From contig CAJTSD010000026.1 in NCBI GenBank assembly GCA_910578795.1, forward strand, positions 1 to 49,459: a stretch of 49,459 bases of DNA, given 5' to 3'. The translations under genes were made by a program, and so were the position numbers. Under the pieces are notes generated by a model. It was not told where the DNA came from. It made no database searches and saw only the letters and a list, made by a program, of their open reading frames with translations. Position 1 is the first letter of the stretch. Every line of letters begins with the position of its first letter. Positions 33,779-42,123 of this stretch are shown here, in pieces. This DNA comes from an uncultured Lachnospiraceae bacterium (GTDB lineage: Bacteria; Bacillota; Clostridia; Lachnospirales; Lachnospiraceae).

Positions 33779-34252
33779 ATGTTTTATGATAACAAAAGAA
33801 AGCGGAATGTGCAAGAGAAGATTTATTTGTTGGTGTATGCTAGTTACTGTCAAGTAAACAAAATAGCATATGCAACGCTTATTGGAAATCATGTCAAGGT
33901 AATAAATGTAAGCTTGCAGTATGGCAGCGTTCTTCAGTATGCCGCCTCGCATGGGAATGAAATTGTCTAGAAATTTATCAAAGAAAATGCTGATGCATTG
34001 GAAGAATATCTGAATAAGCTTGTAGCATCAGGATATGATTTTGTTATATGTGCGGCAGCTGGCAACTGTGATAATACTGAGTTTGTAAAGGATAATTCTG
34101 AAACATATTGGTATAAATTGCCTACAACTAAAGAGATGATAGATTCAAGTGTAACAAGAGTTAAAGGAGGCGTTCTTGCAGAATATGGTTATAATTTAGC
34201 AGCTATTGATGCGAAAACAGATGTTATATATAAAGTGATTACTTATTGCTAA
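33779..34252 (+). pseudogene. Subtilase (S8 peptidase) relic
   Basis: A single reading frame interrupted by TAG at 33968-33970. Before the stop it reads ...HVKVINVSLQYGSVLQYAA, after it KFIKENADALEEYLNKLVAS, GYDFVICAAAGN and later TTKEMIDSSVTRVKGGVLAE. VINVSL followed by a helix and VxxAAAGN is the pattern around the oxyanion Asn of subtilisin-like proteases. The catalytic Asp, His and Ser regions are missing and no plausible ribosome site precedes it. The region is more A+T-rich than its neighbours, consistent with decay or foreign origin. The exact left border of homology is uncertain. Confidence 0.6.
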
Positions 34253-34898
34253 AACCTTATAATTTTTTATAAATATGTATAATACTCTTATAGGCAATTT
34301 CAAGAGGTATCTATACATATGAATATAAGGGCACTTAGCGATTCAATAAAAGATTATTACAGTTTTCTTATGGCAGGACGGGATTCGTATACCAACACAC
34401 CGATTACGGAGGAGAACAATGAGGAATTCCGAAGACCAACGCAGCCTATGACAAAGCATTTTTATGTGCGGGGAAATTGACACTTCAAAAAGAGATACGG
34501 ATAATAACCTTTCTTATAGCAGCAGCTTTCATCAGGTGTGGAACCATAGCGGGAAAAATGGGACAAGGCTGATTGACATGGTAGACCTTTCAGAACAGCC
34601 GCTATTGGGGTTCTGTCTGTTTTTTCGGGAGGTTTTAGAAGGAAGCGCCTATTATGGACTGTTTCAGACAGGGATGGATGGAAAAGCTGATATTGGAATC
34701 GTTGCTGCATTATTTAAAAAATTTTTATGCATTTACGAGGTATTACGGAACGACGAAATTGCGAAAGGGAGAGATGAACCGCGCTAAAATACATATTTGC
34801 CAAAGTTTCGAAAACATTTTATAATAGCATTAGCAAATGTTTATATGATAATATTTTCACAGTCAAAAATTGCAATTTGGCTGAAACGGAGGAAAACA
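34253..34898 (+). other. Degenerate stretch without an intact gene
   Basis: A stretch of 646 bases holding only short ORFs. A 53-codon ORF (34319-34480, starts MNIRALSDSIKDYY) has AGAGG 11 bases upstream and ends abruptly. Beyond it, fragments in different frames, such as GWMEKLILESLLHYLKNFYA (ending ...TTKLRKGEMNRAK), look like pieces of a broken protein, but I could not name it. The last ~90 bases are A+T-rich and probably hold the promoter of the next gene. Confidence 0.45.
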
Positions 34899-35540
34899 AT
34901 GGACAATACAAAGGAAACGGTTACTTTTACACAAAAATGGATTGAAAAGGCAGTCCGGAATTTCCTGAAGAATGAGAAGGAACCGATTACGGCGCAGGAC
35001 CTGGCACAGATTCAATACTTAAAAATCGGAGAGAGCTTTGACAATGATTTTATCATAGAGCTGTCCAAGCAGTGTCCGCCTGAACCGTTTGCGGATACGG
35101 ACGGAGGCGACGAATGGATTTTTGCCCTGCAGGGGGAGGATATTGAACGATTTTTAAGAGATTCGGAAACGGACCTTCACTGTCTTTCGGCGTTTGGATT
35201 TGAATATGAGGAAAATTACGCTGCCGGTTCGAAAGAGGCTGGGAAGAACTGGAAGGACTATCGGGAGACGGTTTATCAGGAGCGCTATTATGAAGAAATC
35301 GCGGATTACGAGCAGTGGGAGCAGTGGTATGAGGAAACGAAAGAGAATATTTACAAGGATTTGCATCTTTTTACAGGTCTTTTAGTGCTTCGGATTTATG
35401 GAACTGCAATGCCCGATTATACGGCGCTTTCAGGAATGGAGCGCCTTGCGGTGATGGAGCTTGTGGGGACTTGCTTTGCGGATACGGACGGGGTTGAGAA
35501 GCTATATGGATTGAAACAGCTTTCGTGCTGGCTGGATTAG
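34899..35540 (+). CDS. Hypothetical acidic protein with LRR-like C-terminus
   Basis: 213 residues from ATG 34899 (GGAGG 6 bases upstream). The protein is soluble and strongly acidic and aromatic. It starts MDNTKETVTFTQKWIEKAVR, and the middle is rich in Tyr/Trp/Glu (YEEIADYEQWEQWYEETKE). The last ~45 residues (DYTALSGMERLAVMELVG, then VEKLYGLKQLSCWLD) have the spacing of leucine-rich-repeat strands. N-terminal PITAQDLAQIQYLKIGESF also resembles the start of an LRR array. No catalytic motif was found. A bidirectional terminator follows. Function unknown. Confidence 0.65.
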   Translation: MDNTKETVTFTQKWIEKAVRNFLKNEKEPITAQDLAQIQYLKIGESFDNDFIIELSKQCPPEPFADTDGGDEWIFALQGEDIERFLRDSETDLHCLSAFGFEYEENYAAGSKEAGKNWKDYRETVYQERYYEEIADYEQWEQWYEETKENIYKDLHLFTGLLVLRIYGTAMPDYTALSGMERLAVMELVGTCFADTDGVEKLYGLKQLSCWLD

Positions 35541-35567
35541 AGTGTGCGGTAAAAGATATTGAATTAA

Positions 35568-35608
35568 CAAATCGAGTAGGAGAGAAAGTCATTCCCCTAC
35601 TCGATTTG
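35568..35608. terminator. Shared bidirectional terminator, inside MATE gene end
   Basis: CAAATCGAGTAGG (35568-35580) pairs perfectly with CCTACTCGATTTG (35596-35608). The right arm encodes the last three codons and stop of the minus-strand MATE gene. T-rich sequence follows on the + side (TTGGTTCTTTTT). It serves the two convergent genes. Confidence 0.75.
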
Positions 35609-36979
35609 TTGGTTCTTTTTCCGTAATGCAGGCTTTTTCCAAATATTCATGCGATAGAGGATATATAAAAGCGCTGCGGAAATGCTGTTACTGATGACAA
35701 CGCTGTACCAAATACTGCGCACGCCCATATGAAATACCGTTTCGCAGATAAACAGCGTCAGAAACCGGAATACCCAAAGCCTTGTCGCGTCGATAATCAT
35801 GGTCACTTCTGTGTGTCCCGTACCCTGAAACAGTCCGCTTGTGGCGTTGTGGATACCGTTTGTCCAGCACCAAAATGCCATAATGCTAAGGAAATCCGCT
35901 GCCATGCCAATTACGGCGTCGTTATCAGAAAAAATGCTGACAATGCTTCTTGAAATCGGGGCGCGTGACAAAATAAACCCGCCGATAAACAGGAATACTA
36001 TGCTGATATTGCGCGACAGCCGGTAGCCATGTTCCGCTCTGCCGTATTGGTTTGCGCCGATATTCTGACCGACAATGGTGGCAACGGCGGAGCCGATTCC
36101 GTTTGATGGGAGGGTAATCAGTCCGTTTACCTTGTTGCCGATTCCATAAGCTGCCATCGCCTGCGTGCCATATTTATAGACATTTTTGCTCATCAGCAAA
36201 AAACCAAGCTGCATGGTGGAGCCGCCGATTGCAGTCGGAAGCCCGACACGGAAAATGGACAGCAACTTTTCTTTCTCAAACCGCAGATGCCGCAGGTCAA
36301 GATACACCGTCTGCGTATGCCGTGTAAGCGCCCAAAAGGCAATCAGCGCGGAGGGGACTTTTGCAAGCAGTGTTGCAAGCGCAGCACCCATGATGTTCAG
36401 ATCAAACGTAATCATTAAAAGCGGATCCAAAATCATGTTGATGATAATACCGAGAAAATTCAGCATCATCGGGCGGACGGTGTCGCCCTGCGCCTGATGA
36501 ATGGCGTTATAAATATTAATGGTATACAAAAGAGGCATATCAAGCACGACAATCTGCAGATAGACGGTGCCATACCCGAATGTAACGCCGCTTGCGCCAA
36601 GCCAGCGCACAATCGAGGGTGTGGCAACGAAACAGCCTCCCGCGCACACAACGGCAAAAATCATTGCGCAGGCAAAAATCTGATTTGCCATGCTTTTGGC
36701 ATTATCATCATCCCTTGCGCCGATGTACTGTGCAATCAGAACGGAGCCTGCAACCGTAATTCCGGTACCGAAATTTAATATGATATTCTGTACGGGTGTT
36801 ACAAGGTTGATTGCCGCAAGCTGTTCGGTTCCAATTTTTCCGAGCCAGTAGGTATCGGTGAGATTGTACATGGTTTGTATAAACGAGTTAATCACGACGG
36901 GAATGGCAATCGAGAGGATTGCCTGCAGCATATTTCCGTTTAAAATTAAGTCGCAGTTTATCTTTTTGCCGGTTTTCAT
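35597..36979 (-). CDS. MATE-family efflux transporter
   Basis: A 460-residue Na+- or H+-coupled multidrug/toxin exporter of the MATE branch of the MOP superfamily. The N-terminal MLQAILSIAIPVVINSFIQTMYNLTDTYWLGKIGTEQLAAIN is highly typical. GTGITVAGSVLIAQYIGARDDDNA and the internal repeat GLITLPSNGIGSAVATIVGQNIGANQYGRAEHGYRLS correspond to the two homologous six-helix halves. Twelve helices are expected. The RBS GGGGGGATA on the minus strand precedes the ATG. The substrate cannot be told. It is transcribed away from the pectin operon. Confidence 0.93.
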   Translation of the reverse strand: MKTGKKINCDLILNGNMLQAILSIAIPVVINSFIQTMYNLTDTYWLGKIGTEQLAAINLVTPVQNIILNFGTGITVAGSVLIAQYIGARDDDNAKSMANQIFACAMIFAVVCAGGCFVATPSIVRWLGASGVTFGYGTVYLQIVVLDMPLLYTINIYNAIHQAQGDTVRPMMLNFLGIIINMILDPLLMITFDLNIMGAALATLLAKVPSALIAFWALTRHTQTVYLDLRHLRFEKEKLLSIFRVGLPTAIGGSTMQLGFLLMSKNVYKYGTQAMAAYGIGNKVNGLITLPSNGIGSAVATIVGQNIGANQYGRAEHGYRLSRNISIVFLFIGGFILSRAPISRSIVSIFSDNDAVIGMAADFLSIMAFWCWTNGIHNATSGLFQGTGHTEVTMIIDATRLWVFRFLTLFICETVFHMGVRSIWYSVVISNSISAALLYILYRMNIWKKPALRKKNQQIE

Positions 36980-37280
36980 TTTCGTATCCCCCCAGTTATG
37001 AAGTATGTATAGTTTTTCAATAAACTTTTCTCTGTTGTTTCATCATATATCAGAATGAAATAAATTGCTATTGCATTTTAACATCTCAACATAGAATCGA
37101 AAAAATGCTTTATAAAACGACAATAAATTGTAAAAAAGAGTTGTTTCAACAAGAGAATTACGAAAATGCACGAAAATGTATCAAATTTTTAGTAGCTATT
37201 TATTTCTAAATATGGTATCGTAGAAGTATATGAAAAATAGGAGGACAAGTTTTCTATTGTCTGACAGAATGGAGGAATAT
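36980..37280. promoter_or_regulatory. Divergent A+T-rich control region between MATE and pectin operon
   Basis: A gene-free 301-base stretch that must hold promoters for both directions. ACGAAAATG occurs twice, exactly 10 bases apart (37160 and 37170), one helical turn, which could be an operator for the pectin genes. I cannot assign -35/-10 boxes with confidence; a weak -10-like TATGGT (37212-37217) lies before the GH28 gene. Confidence 0.4.
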
Positions 37281-38831
37281 ATGAAGTACGATATTATCTA
37301 CAAAACTTCCACGAGCTTTGTCATTGAAATTAAGAACAATGGTTACTTTTCATCAGAGCACGCGCATGAAATTTATGTAAATGGAAGTCTTGTTGAAAAG
37401 AGCGACAGAAATGTGGCGAGTGTGTTTGGACTTGAGCCTGCGACCTCATATGATGTAGAGCTGAAATATGGTGAGGAAACGGAACAATTTAGGGTTACGA
37501 CAAAGGATGAATATGTGACCTTAAATGTAAAGGATTTCGGTGCAAAGGGTGACGGTGAAACAGATGATACCTTATTTATACAGTGCGCGATTAACGCCTG
37601 TCCAAAGGGCGGAAGAGTTTATATACCGAAAGGTGTTTATAAAATTTATCCGCTTTTTTTAAAAAGCGACCTTGTACTTGAGATTGGAAAAGATGCCACG
37701 CTCTCCGCTTTTACGGATAGAAATAGATTTCCCATTTTGCCAGGTAAAATTGAGTGTGTTGATAAGGAAAAAGAATATCTTCTTGGAACATGGGAAGGAG
37801 ACCCGCTTGATATGTTTGCAGGCATCATAACCGGTATCAATGTGGAAAACGTTGTCATAACCGGTCAGGGAACAATTGACGGCTGTGCAAATCATAATAA
37901 CTGGTGGGAGAATGCGAAGGTAAAACGTATTGCATGGAGACCGCGAATGATTTTCCTGAATAAATGTAGGAATGTCGTGATTCATGGAATAACGGTACAG
38001 AACAGTCCTTCCTGGAATATCCATCCGTATTTTTCGGATGACTTGAAGTTTATTGGAATTAATGTTCTTGGACCGAAGGATTCGCCCAATACAGACGGAC
38101 TGGATCCGGAGTCCTGCAAAAACGTTGAGATTGTCGGGGTATATTTTTCGGTTGGTGATGACTGTATTGCGATTAAATCAGGAAAGATTTACATGGGTGC
38201 AAAGTATAAGACGCCTTCGGAAAATCTCACAATCAGACAGTGCTGCATGAGAGACGGACATGGCTCGATTACGATTGGAAGCGAGATGGCAGGCGGCGTA
38301 AAAAACCTGAATGTTGAGAACTGTCTGTTCCTTCATACGGACAGGGGGTTGCGCATTAAGACAAGGCGCGGGCGCGGTAAGGACGCGATTGTAACTGGCA
38401 TTAAGTTTGAAAATATTATTATGGATCATGTGATGACGCCTGTTGTAATCAATTCTTTTTATTTCTGCGATGCGGACGGACATTCCGATTATGTGCAGTC
38501 TAAGGAGTTTCATCCGGTAGATGAGCGGACACCGTATCTTGGAGACTTTTTGTTTAAGAATCTGACAGCGATGAACTGCCATGCGGCGGCATCCTATTTG
38601 TATGGGCTTCCAGAGCAGAAAATCCATCATGTGGTATTTGAAAATGCGGCGTTTTCTTTTGCGGAAAACCCGACGGCAGGCATTCCTGCAATGATGGATG
38701 GCGTTGACGAGCAGACGAATACGGGGATTTTTGCAAAGAATATTGAGAAACTGGAGTTAAATCAGGTAACGGTGCAGGGGCAGTACGGCGACGCGGTTAT
38801 CAGTGATGGAATTGATGAATTTGTGCGATAG
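37281..38831 (+). CDS. GH28 polygalacturonase-type glycoside hydrolase, cytoplasmic
   Basis: A 516-residue pectin-cutting enzyme. The N-terminal ~85 residues form a fibronectin-III-like domain (FVIEIKNNGYF...LEPATSYDVELKYG), as in bacterial exo-polygalacturonases. The parallel beta-helix starts at LNVKDFGAKGDGETDDTLFIQ. All GH28 motifs are visible: NTDGLD (270-275), GDDCIA (Asp293 and Asp294), DGHGSI with His327, and RIK near 357. There is no signal peptide, so it acts on imported oligogalacturonides, probably releasing galacturonic acid units. GGAGG lies 6 bases before the ATG; the ATG at 37230 was rejected as upstream sequence. It is the first gene of the operon GH28-GH105-CE8-isomerase. 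Confidence 0.93.
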   Translation: MKYDIIYKTSTSFVIEIKNNGYFSSEHAHEIYVNGSLVEKSDRNVASVFGLEPATSYDVELKYGEETEQFRVTTKDEYVTLNVKDFGAKGDGETDDTLFIQCAINACPKGGRVYIPKGVYKIYPLFLKSDLVLEIGKDATLSAFTDRNRFPILPGKIECVDKEKEYLLGTWEGDPLDMFAGIITGINVENVVITGQGTIDGCANHNNWWENAKVKRIAWRPRMIFLNKCRNVVIHGITVQNSPSWNIHPYFSDDLKFIGINVLGPKDSPNTDGLDPESCKNVEIVGVYFSVGDDCIAIKSGKIYMGAKYKTPSENLTIRQCCMRDGHGSITIGSEMAGGVKNLNVENCLFLHTDRGLRIKTRRGRGKDAIVTGIKFENIIMDHVMTPVVINSFYFCDADGHSDYVQSKEFHPVDERTPYLGDFLFKNLTAMNCHAAASYLYGLPEQKIHHVVFENAAFSFAENPTAGIPAMMDGVDEQTNTGIFAKNIEKLELNQVTVQGQYGDAVISDGIDEFVR

Positions 38832-38854
38832 GGCACTTTAAAATGGAGGATAAA

Positions 38855-39994
38855 ATGGCGATTGAAATAGTAGATAAATATGTAAATGGATTGATTGACA
38901 GGAGCACACTGGATGAGCCGGTGTGGAATATTGAAAAAATCAGGGCAGGCAAGAAGGCGACGTGGGACTATATTGACGGGTGCATGATTATGTCGCTTTT
39001 GGAGCTCTACAAGGTGACGAAGAATGAGAAATTTTTGGAATTTTCGGATGGATATATCGGGCACCGTGTTGAGGAGGATGGCACAATCCGGGGATATGAT
39101 AAGGACGAGCTGAATCTTGACAACATTAACGAAGGAAAAAATCTTTTTACGCTTTATGATTTGACGGGTAAGGAAAAATATGCGAAGGCAACCAAAACGA
39201 TTTATCAGCAAATTTTGGAAATGCCCCGTACAAAAGAAGGGAATTTTTGGCATAAAAATATTTATCCGAATCAGGTATGGCTTGACGGACTGTATATGGC
39301 GCAGCCGTTTTACATGGAGTATGAGAAACGCTTTAACGATAAGAAGAATTACAAGGATATTTACAATCAGTTTTTTAATGTTGAGAAGTTTTTGAAGGAT
39401 GAAGAAACGGGATTGTATTATCATGCGTATGATTCGGAAAAGCAGATGTTTTGGGCAGATCCTCAGACTGGTCTTTCCAAAAACTTTTGGCTTCGGGCGC
39501 TTGGATGGTTTTCAATGGCACTGCTTGATACGTTGACGCTGGCAGATGCAGGAACGCCGGAGTTTGAGCATTTGGCTAAGATGTACAGGGAACTGATTGA
39601 TTCCATGCTCAAGTATCAGTCGCCGGAAGGAATGTGGTATCAGGTGCCGAATTTCCCGGACAGGGAGAAGAATTATCTGGAAACGAGCGGCAGCTCAATT
39701 ATGGCGTACTGTCTGATGAAGGGCGCCCGGCTTGGGTATCTTCCGAAAGAATACAGTGCGTACGGTGTGAAGGCGTTTCATGGTATCTGTGACAAATATT
39801 TAACAGAGGTTGACGGAAACATGAGTCTTGACGGTATTTGTCTTGTAGCAGGTCTTGGACCGGCAGATAAATTAAGACGGGATGGAACATATGAGTATTA
39901 TATGTCGGAGCCGATTGTAAAAGACGACGCAAAAGGCACAGCACCATTTTTGCTTGCATATGCAGAGATGTGTGTACTGGAGAAAGAATCGTAA
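38855..39994 (+). CDS. GH105 unsaturated galacturonyl/rhamnogalacturonyl hydrolase
   Basis: A 379-residue (alpha/alpha)6-barrel enzyme of the YteR/YesR family that removes the unsaturated uronic acid end from oligomers made by pectate or rhamnogalacturonan lyases. Conserved parts are WDYIDGCMIMSLLELYKVT, FWHKNIYPNQVWLDGLYMAQPF (with the catalytic-position Asp in WLDG), FWLRALGWFSMALLDTL, and ETSGSSIMAYCLMKGARLG. No signal peptide. The start is ATG 38855, with GGAGG 5 bases upstream; ATG 38843 contains that site and was rejected. It lies 23 bases after the GH28 stop. Confidence 0.93.
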   Translation: MAIEIVDKYVNGLIDRSTLDEPVWNIEKIRAGKKATWDYIDGCMIMSLLELYKVTKNEKFLEFSDGYIGHRVEEDGTIRGYDKDELNLDNINEGKNLFTLYDLTGKEKYAKATKTIYQQILEMPRTKEGNFWHKNIYPNQVWLDGLYMAQPFYMEYEKRFNDKKNYKDIYNQFFNVEKFLKDEETGLYYHAYDSEKQMFWADPQTGLSKNFWLRALGWFSMALLDTLTLADAGTPEFEHLAKMYRELIDSMLKYQSPEGMWYQVPNFPDREKNYLETSGSSIMAYCLMKGARLGYLPKEYSAYGVKAFHGICDKYLTEVDGNMSLDGICLVAGLGPADKLRRDGTYEYYMSEPIVKDDAKGTAPFLLAYAEMCVLEKES

Positions 39995-40026
39995 ATATGC
40001 ATAGGCATGCATATGCAGAGATGTGT
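39955..40026 (+). repeat. Short imperfect duplication at end of GH105 gene
   Basis: TGCATATGCAGAGATGTGT occurs at 39955-39973 (coding) and again at 40008-40026 (intergenic), 53 bases apart; after four differing bases, TGGAGAAA recurs after both. It looks like a recent local tandem duplication of the gene's 3' end. Confidence 0.75.
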
Positions 40027-40058
40027 AGATTGGAGAAATAGAGAGGGAATTTGCAATT

Positions 40059-41015
40059 ATGGAGGTTAAAGAGCTGCGTGTTTGTGTGGAGGATGAGACA
40101 GCGTTTTCTAAAATTAGCAAGGCGCTTGAGGCAGCAAAGCAGTATGACGGCATGAAGGTTGTGATACACATTGCGCCGGGCGTATATCACGAGCGGATTG
40201 TCGTAAACCAAAATCATATTTCGTTTATAGGCGTAGATGAGCAAACGACAAAAATTACGTATTCCGATGCGGCGCAGGATGTGATGCCGGAGGGGGATAA
40301 ACGCGGAACCTTTCGTACACCAAGCGTTTTTATTGACGCGGACGATTTCCATGCCTGTCATATTTCTTTTCTGAATGAAGCAGGACAGGGGGATAATGTC
40401 GGACAGGCGCTTGCCGTTTATGCGGATGGGGATTGTCTTACGTTTGAAAACTGTCGGTTTGAGGGCTATCAGGACACGCTCTTTACCGCGCCGCTTCCCA
40501 AAAAGGAAAAGCAGCCGGGGGGTTTTAAAGGTCCAAAGGAGTTTGCGCCGCGCCGTCATGGCAGACATCTTTATAAGGATTGTTTTATCGCCGGGAATAT
40601 TGATTTTATTTTCGGGAGCGCAACGGCATATTTTGAGAACTGCGAGTTGTTTATGCGCAGCCGGGATGATAAAATCAGCGGGTATGTGACGGCGCCGTCT
40701 ACCTATGAAGGCGAGCCGTACGGCTATGTGTTTAACCATTGCCGTTTTACCGGTGACTGTCCAAAGGAGAGCGCATATCTTGGCAGGCCCTGGAGAAATT
40801 TTGCAAAAGCGGTGATAATGAACTCGGAGATTGGTGGGCATATCAAAAAGGAAGGCTGGCATGACTGGAATAAAAGAGACGCGTGGGATACGATGTTTTT
40901 TGCGGAATACCAAAACTTTGGGGAAGGTGCGGCAAAAGAGCGTGCGCCGTTTGTGCGTTTCTTGACGGATAGTGAGGCAGCGCAGTATACGCGCGAGAAG
41001 GTACTTGGATTTTAA
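40059..41015 (+). CDS. CE8 pectin methylesterase, cytoplasmic
   Basis: A 318-residue pectinesterase that removes methyl groups from galacturonate units. Beta-helix family motifs: GQALAVYADGDCLTFENCRF, GYQDTLFT (acid/base Asp position), AGNIDFIFGSATAYFENCEL (nucleophile Asp), and YLGRPWRNFAKAV (Arg that binds the substrate carboxylate). The usual export signal is missing: the protein starts MEVKELRVCVEDETAFSKI. Most characterised CE8 enzymes are secreted, so this one probably treats methylated oligomers already taken up. It has the operon's third position. RBS: the sequence before ATG 40059 (AGAGAGGGAATTTGCAATT) gives a modest site. Confidence 0.92.
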   Translation: MEVKELRVCVEDETAFSKISKALEAAKQYDGMKVVIHIAPGVYHERIVVNQNHISFIGVDEQTTKITYSDAAQDVMPEGDKRGTFRTPSVFIDADDFHACHISFLNEAGQGDNVGQALAVYADGDCLTFENCRFEGYQDTLFTAPLPKKEKQPGGFKGPKEFAPRRHGRHLYKDCFIAGNIDFIFGSATAYFENCELFMRSRDDKISGYVTAPSTYEGEPYGYVFNHCRFTGDCPKESAYLGRPWRNFAKAVIMNSEIGGHIKKEGWHDWNKRDAWDTMFFAEYQNFGEGAAKERAPFVRFLTDSEAAQYTREKVLGF

Positions 41016-41035
41016 ATGGATTTAGGAGGTAAGAT

Positions 41036-41872
41036 ATGCAGTTTGGAATAAGACTACATGATGCAGTTAAGGCTCCGTTGGAGGAACGGCTTCAAGCGGT
41101 GCGTGAGCAGGGGTTTGCCTGTGCACACCTTGCACTTTCAAAGGTTATCAGTGAAAACTCGGTGGCAGAGAGCGCGCTGACTCCGGGGTACGCGATGTAT
41201 TTGAAACGGCTTTTTGACAAGTATGGGCTGGATGTGGCAGTGCTTGGCTGTTATTTGAATCTTGCTAATCCAGATGCCGAGAAATTGAAGGAAATTCAGA
41301 ATAAATATATGGCTAATATCCGCTTTGCGGCGCATTTGGGCGCGGGTGTGGTTGGCACGGAAACGGGTGCGCCTAATCTTGAATATAAGTTTGAGGAAGC
41401 ATGCTGGAACGAGGAGTCTTTGCAGATTTTCATCAACAATCTGCGTCCGGTCGTAAAATATGCGGAGCAGATGGGTGTGCTGATGGCGATTGAGCCGGTG
41501 GTACGTCATATCGTCTGCAATCCTGTGCGTGCAAGGCGCGTGCTGGATGAAATCAATTCGCCGAATTTGCGGATTATCCTTGACCCGGTCAATCTGCTTG
41601 AAATTTATAATTATGAGAAGCAGGATGAAATTTTAGATGAAGCGGTAGAATTGCTCGGCAAGGACGTGGCGGTGCTTCACGTAAAGGATTTTCAGATTAA
41701 GGACGGAAAGCTTGTGTCCGTGCCTGTGGGACAGGGAATGTGCCACTGGGAGCGCGTAATTCCGTATATGAAAAAGGAAAAGCCGTTTATGCATGCCACG
41801 CTTGAAAATACCAGTCCTGACAATGCGGTGGCGGCGTTGGAGCATATCAGGTCGGTTTATAAGAATAGTTAA
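41036..41872 (+). CDS. Sugar phosphate isomerase/epimerase-like TIM-barrel protein
   Basis: 278 residues of the xylose-isomerase-like TIM-barrel family (AP endonuclease family 2). Visible parts are MQFGIRLHDAV, LDVAVLGCYLNLANPDAEKLKEI, HLGAGVVGTETGAPN, LMAIEPVVRHIVCNP with a metal-ligand Glu, LRIILDPVNLLE, and DVAVLHVKDFQIKDGK with the metal-binding His/Asp. It ends LENTSPDNAVAALEHI. As the last gene of the pectin operon it probably converts a uronate or sugar intermediate, but the exact reaction is not evident. GGAGG lies 7 bases before the ATG. Confidence 0.85.
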   Translation: MQFGIRLHDAVKAPLEERLQAVREQGFACAHLALSKVISENSVAESALTPGYAMYLKRLFDKYGLDVAVLGCYLNLANPDAEKLKEIQNKYMANIRFAAHLGAGVVGTETGAPNLEYKFEEACWNEESLQIFINNLRPVVKYAEQMGVLMAIEPVVRHIVCNPVRARRVLDEINSPNLRIILDPVNLLEIYNYEKQDEILDEAVELLGKDVAVLHVKDFQIKDGKLVSVPVGQGMCHWERVIPYMKKEKPFMHATLENTSPDNAVAALEHIRSVYKNS

Positions 41873-41901
41873 GTTTTTTATCGTCTGTTGATAAACCGGA
41901 A

Positions 41902-42033
41902 ATGGAAAGAATGTTGAAAAAATATAGATGTCTTTGCTGTGGGTATCAAATATTGGATACGCGTGGAGAATATGATATATGTCCTGTTTGTTTTTGGAAA
42001 AAGAGTTTGCATATGCAGGCTCTTTTTTCTTAA
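41902..42033 (+). CDS. Truncated CPCC-type zinc-ribbon protein
   Basis: 43 residues: MERMLKKYRCLCCGYQILD then RGEYDICPVCFW. This matches the N-terminal zinc-ribbon of cysteine-rich CPCC-family proteins (CPCCGY...GEYDICPVCFWEDD), but the acidic continuation is replaced by KKSLHMQALFS and a stop. The 3' end is also a terminator hairpin, so the gene is probably a remnant whose tail was lost, although a functional mini zinc ribbon is possible. GGA-rich sequence upstream is weak as a ribosome site (CCGGA). Confidence 0.45.
   Translation: MERMLKKYRCLCCGYQILDTRGEYDICPVCFWKKSLHMQALFS
41998..42029 (+). terminator. Terminator after the pectin operon region
   Basis: AAAAAGAG pairs with CTCTTTTT, enclosing the palindrome TGCATATGCA, with a T-run in the 3' arm. 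It overlaps the last codons of the CPCC remnant and precedes the hydrogenase gene. Confidence 0.75.
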
Positions 42034-42123
42034 AATAGGGGTTGCAAGTTTGTTAAAAATATGTCAAAATAAGTGTAAGTAATGTTTGATTTGTCAGGCA
42101 AAGAAAGGGGCGGAATTTTAGAT

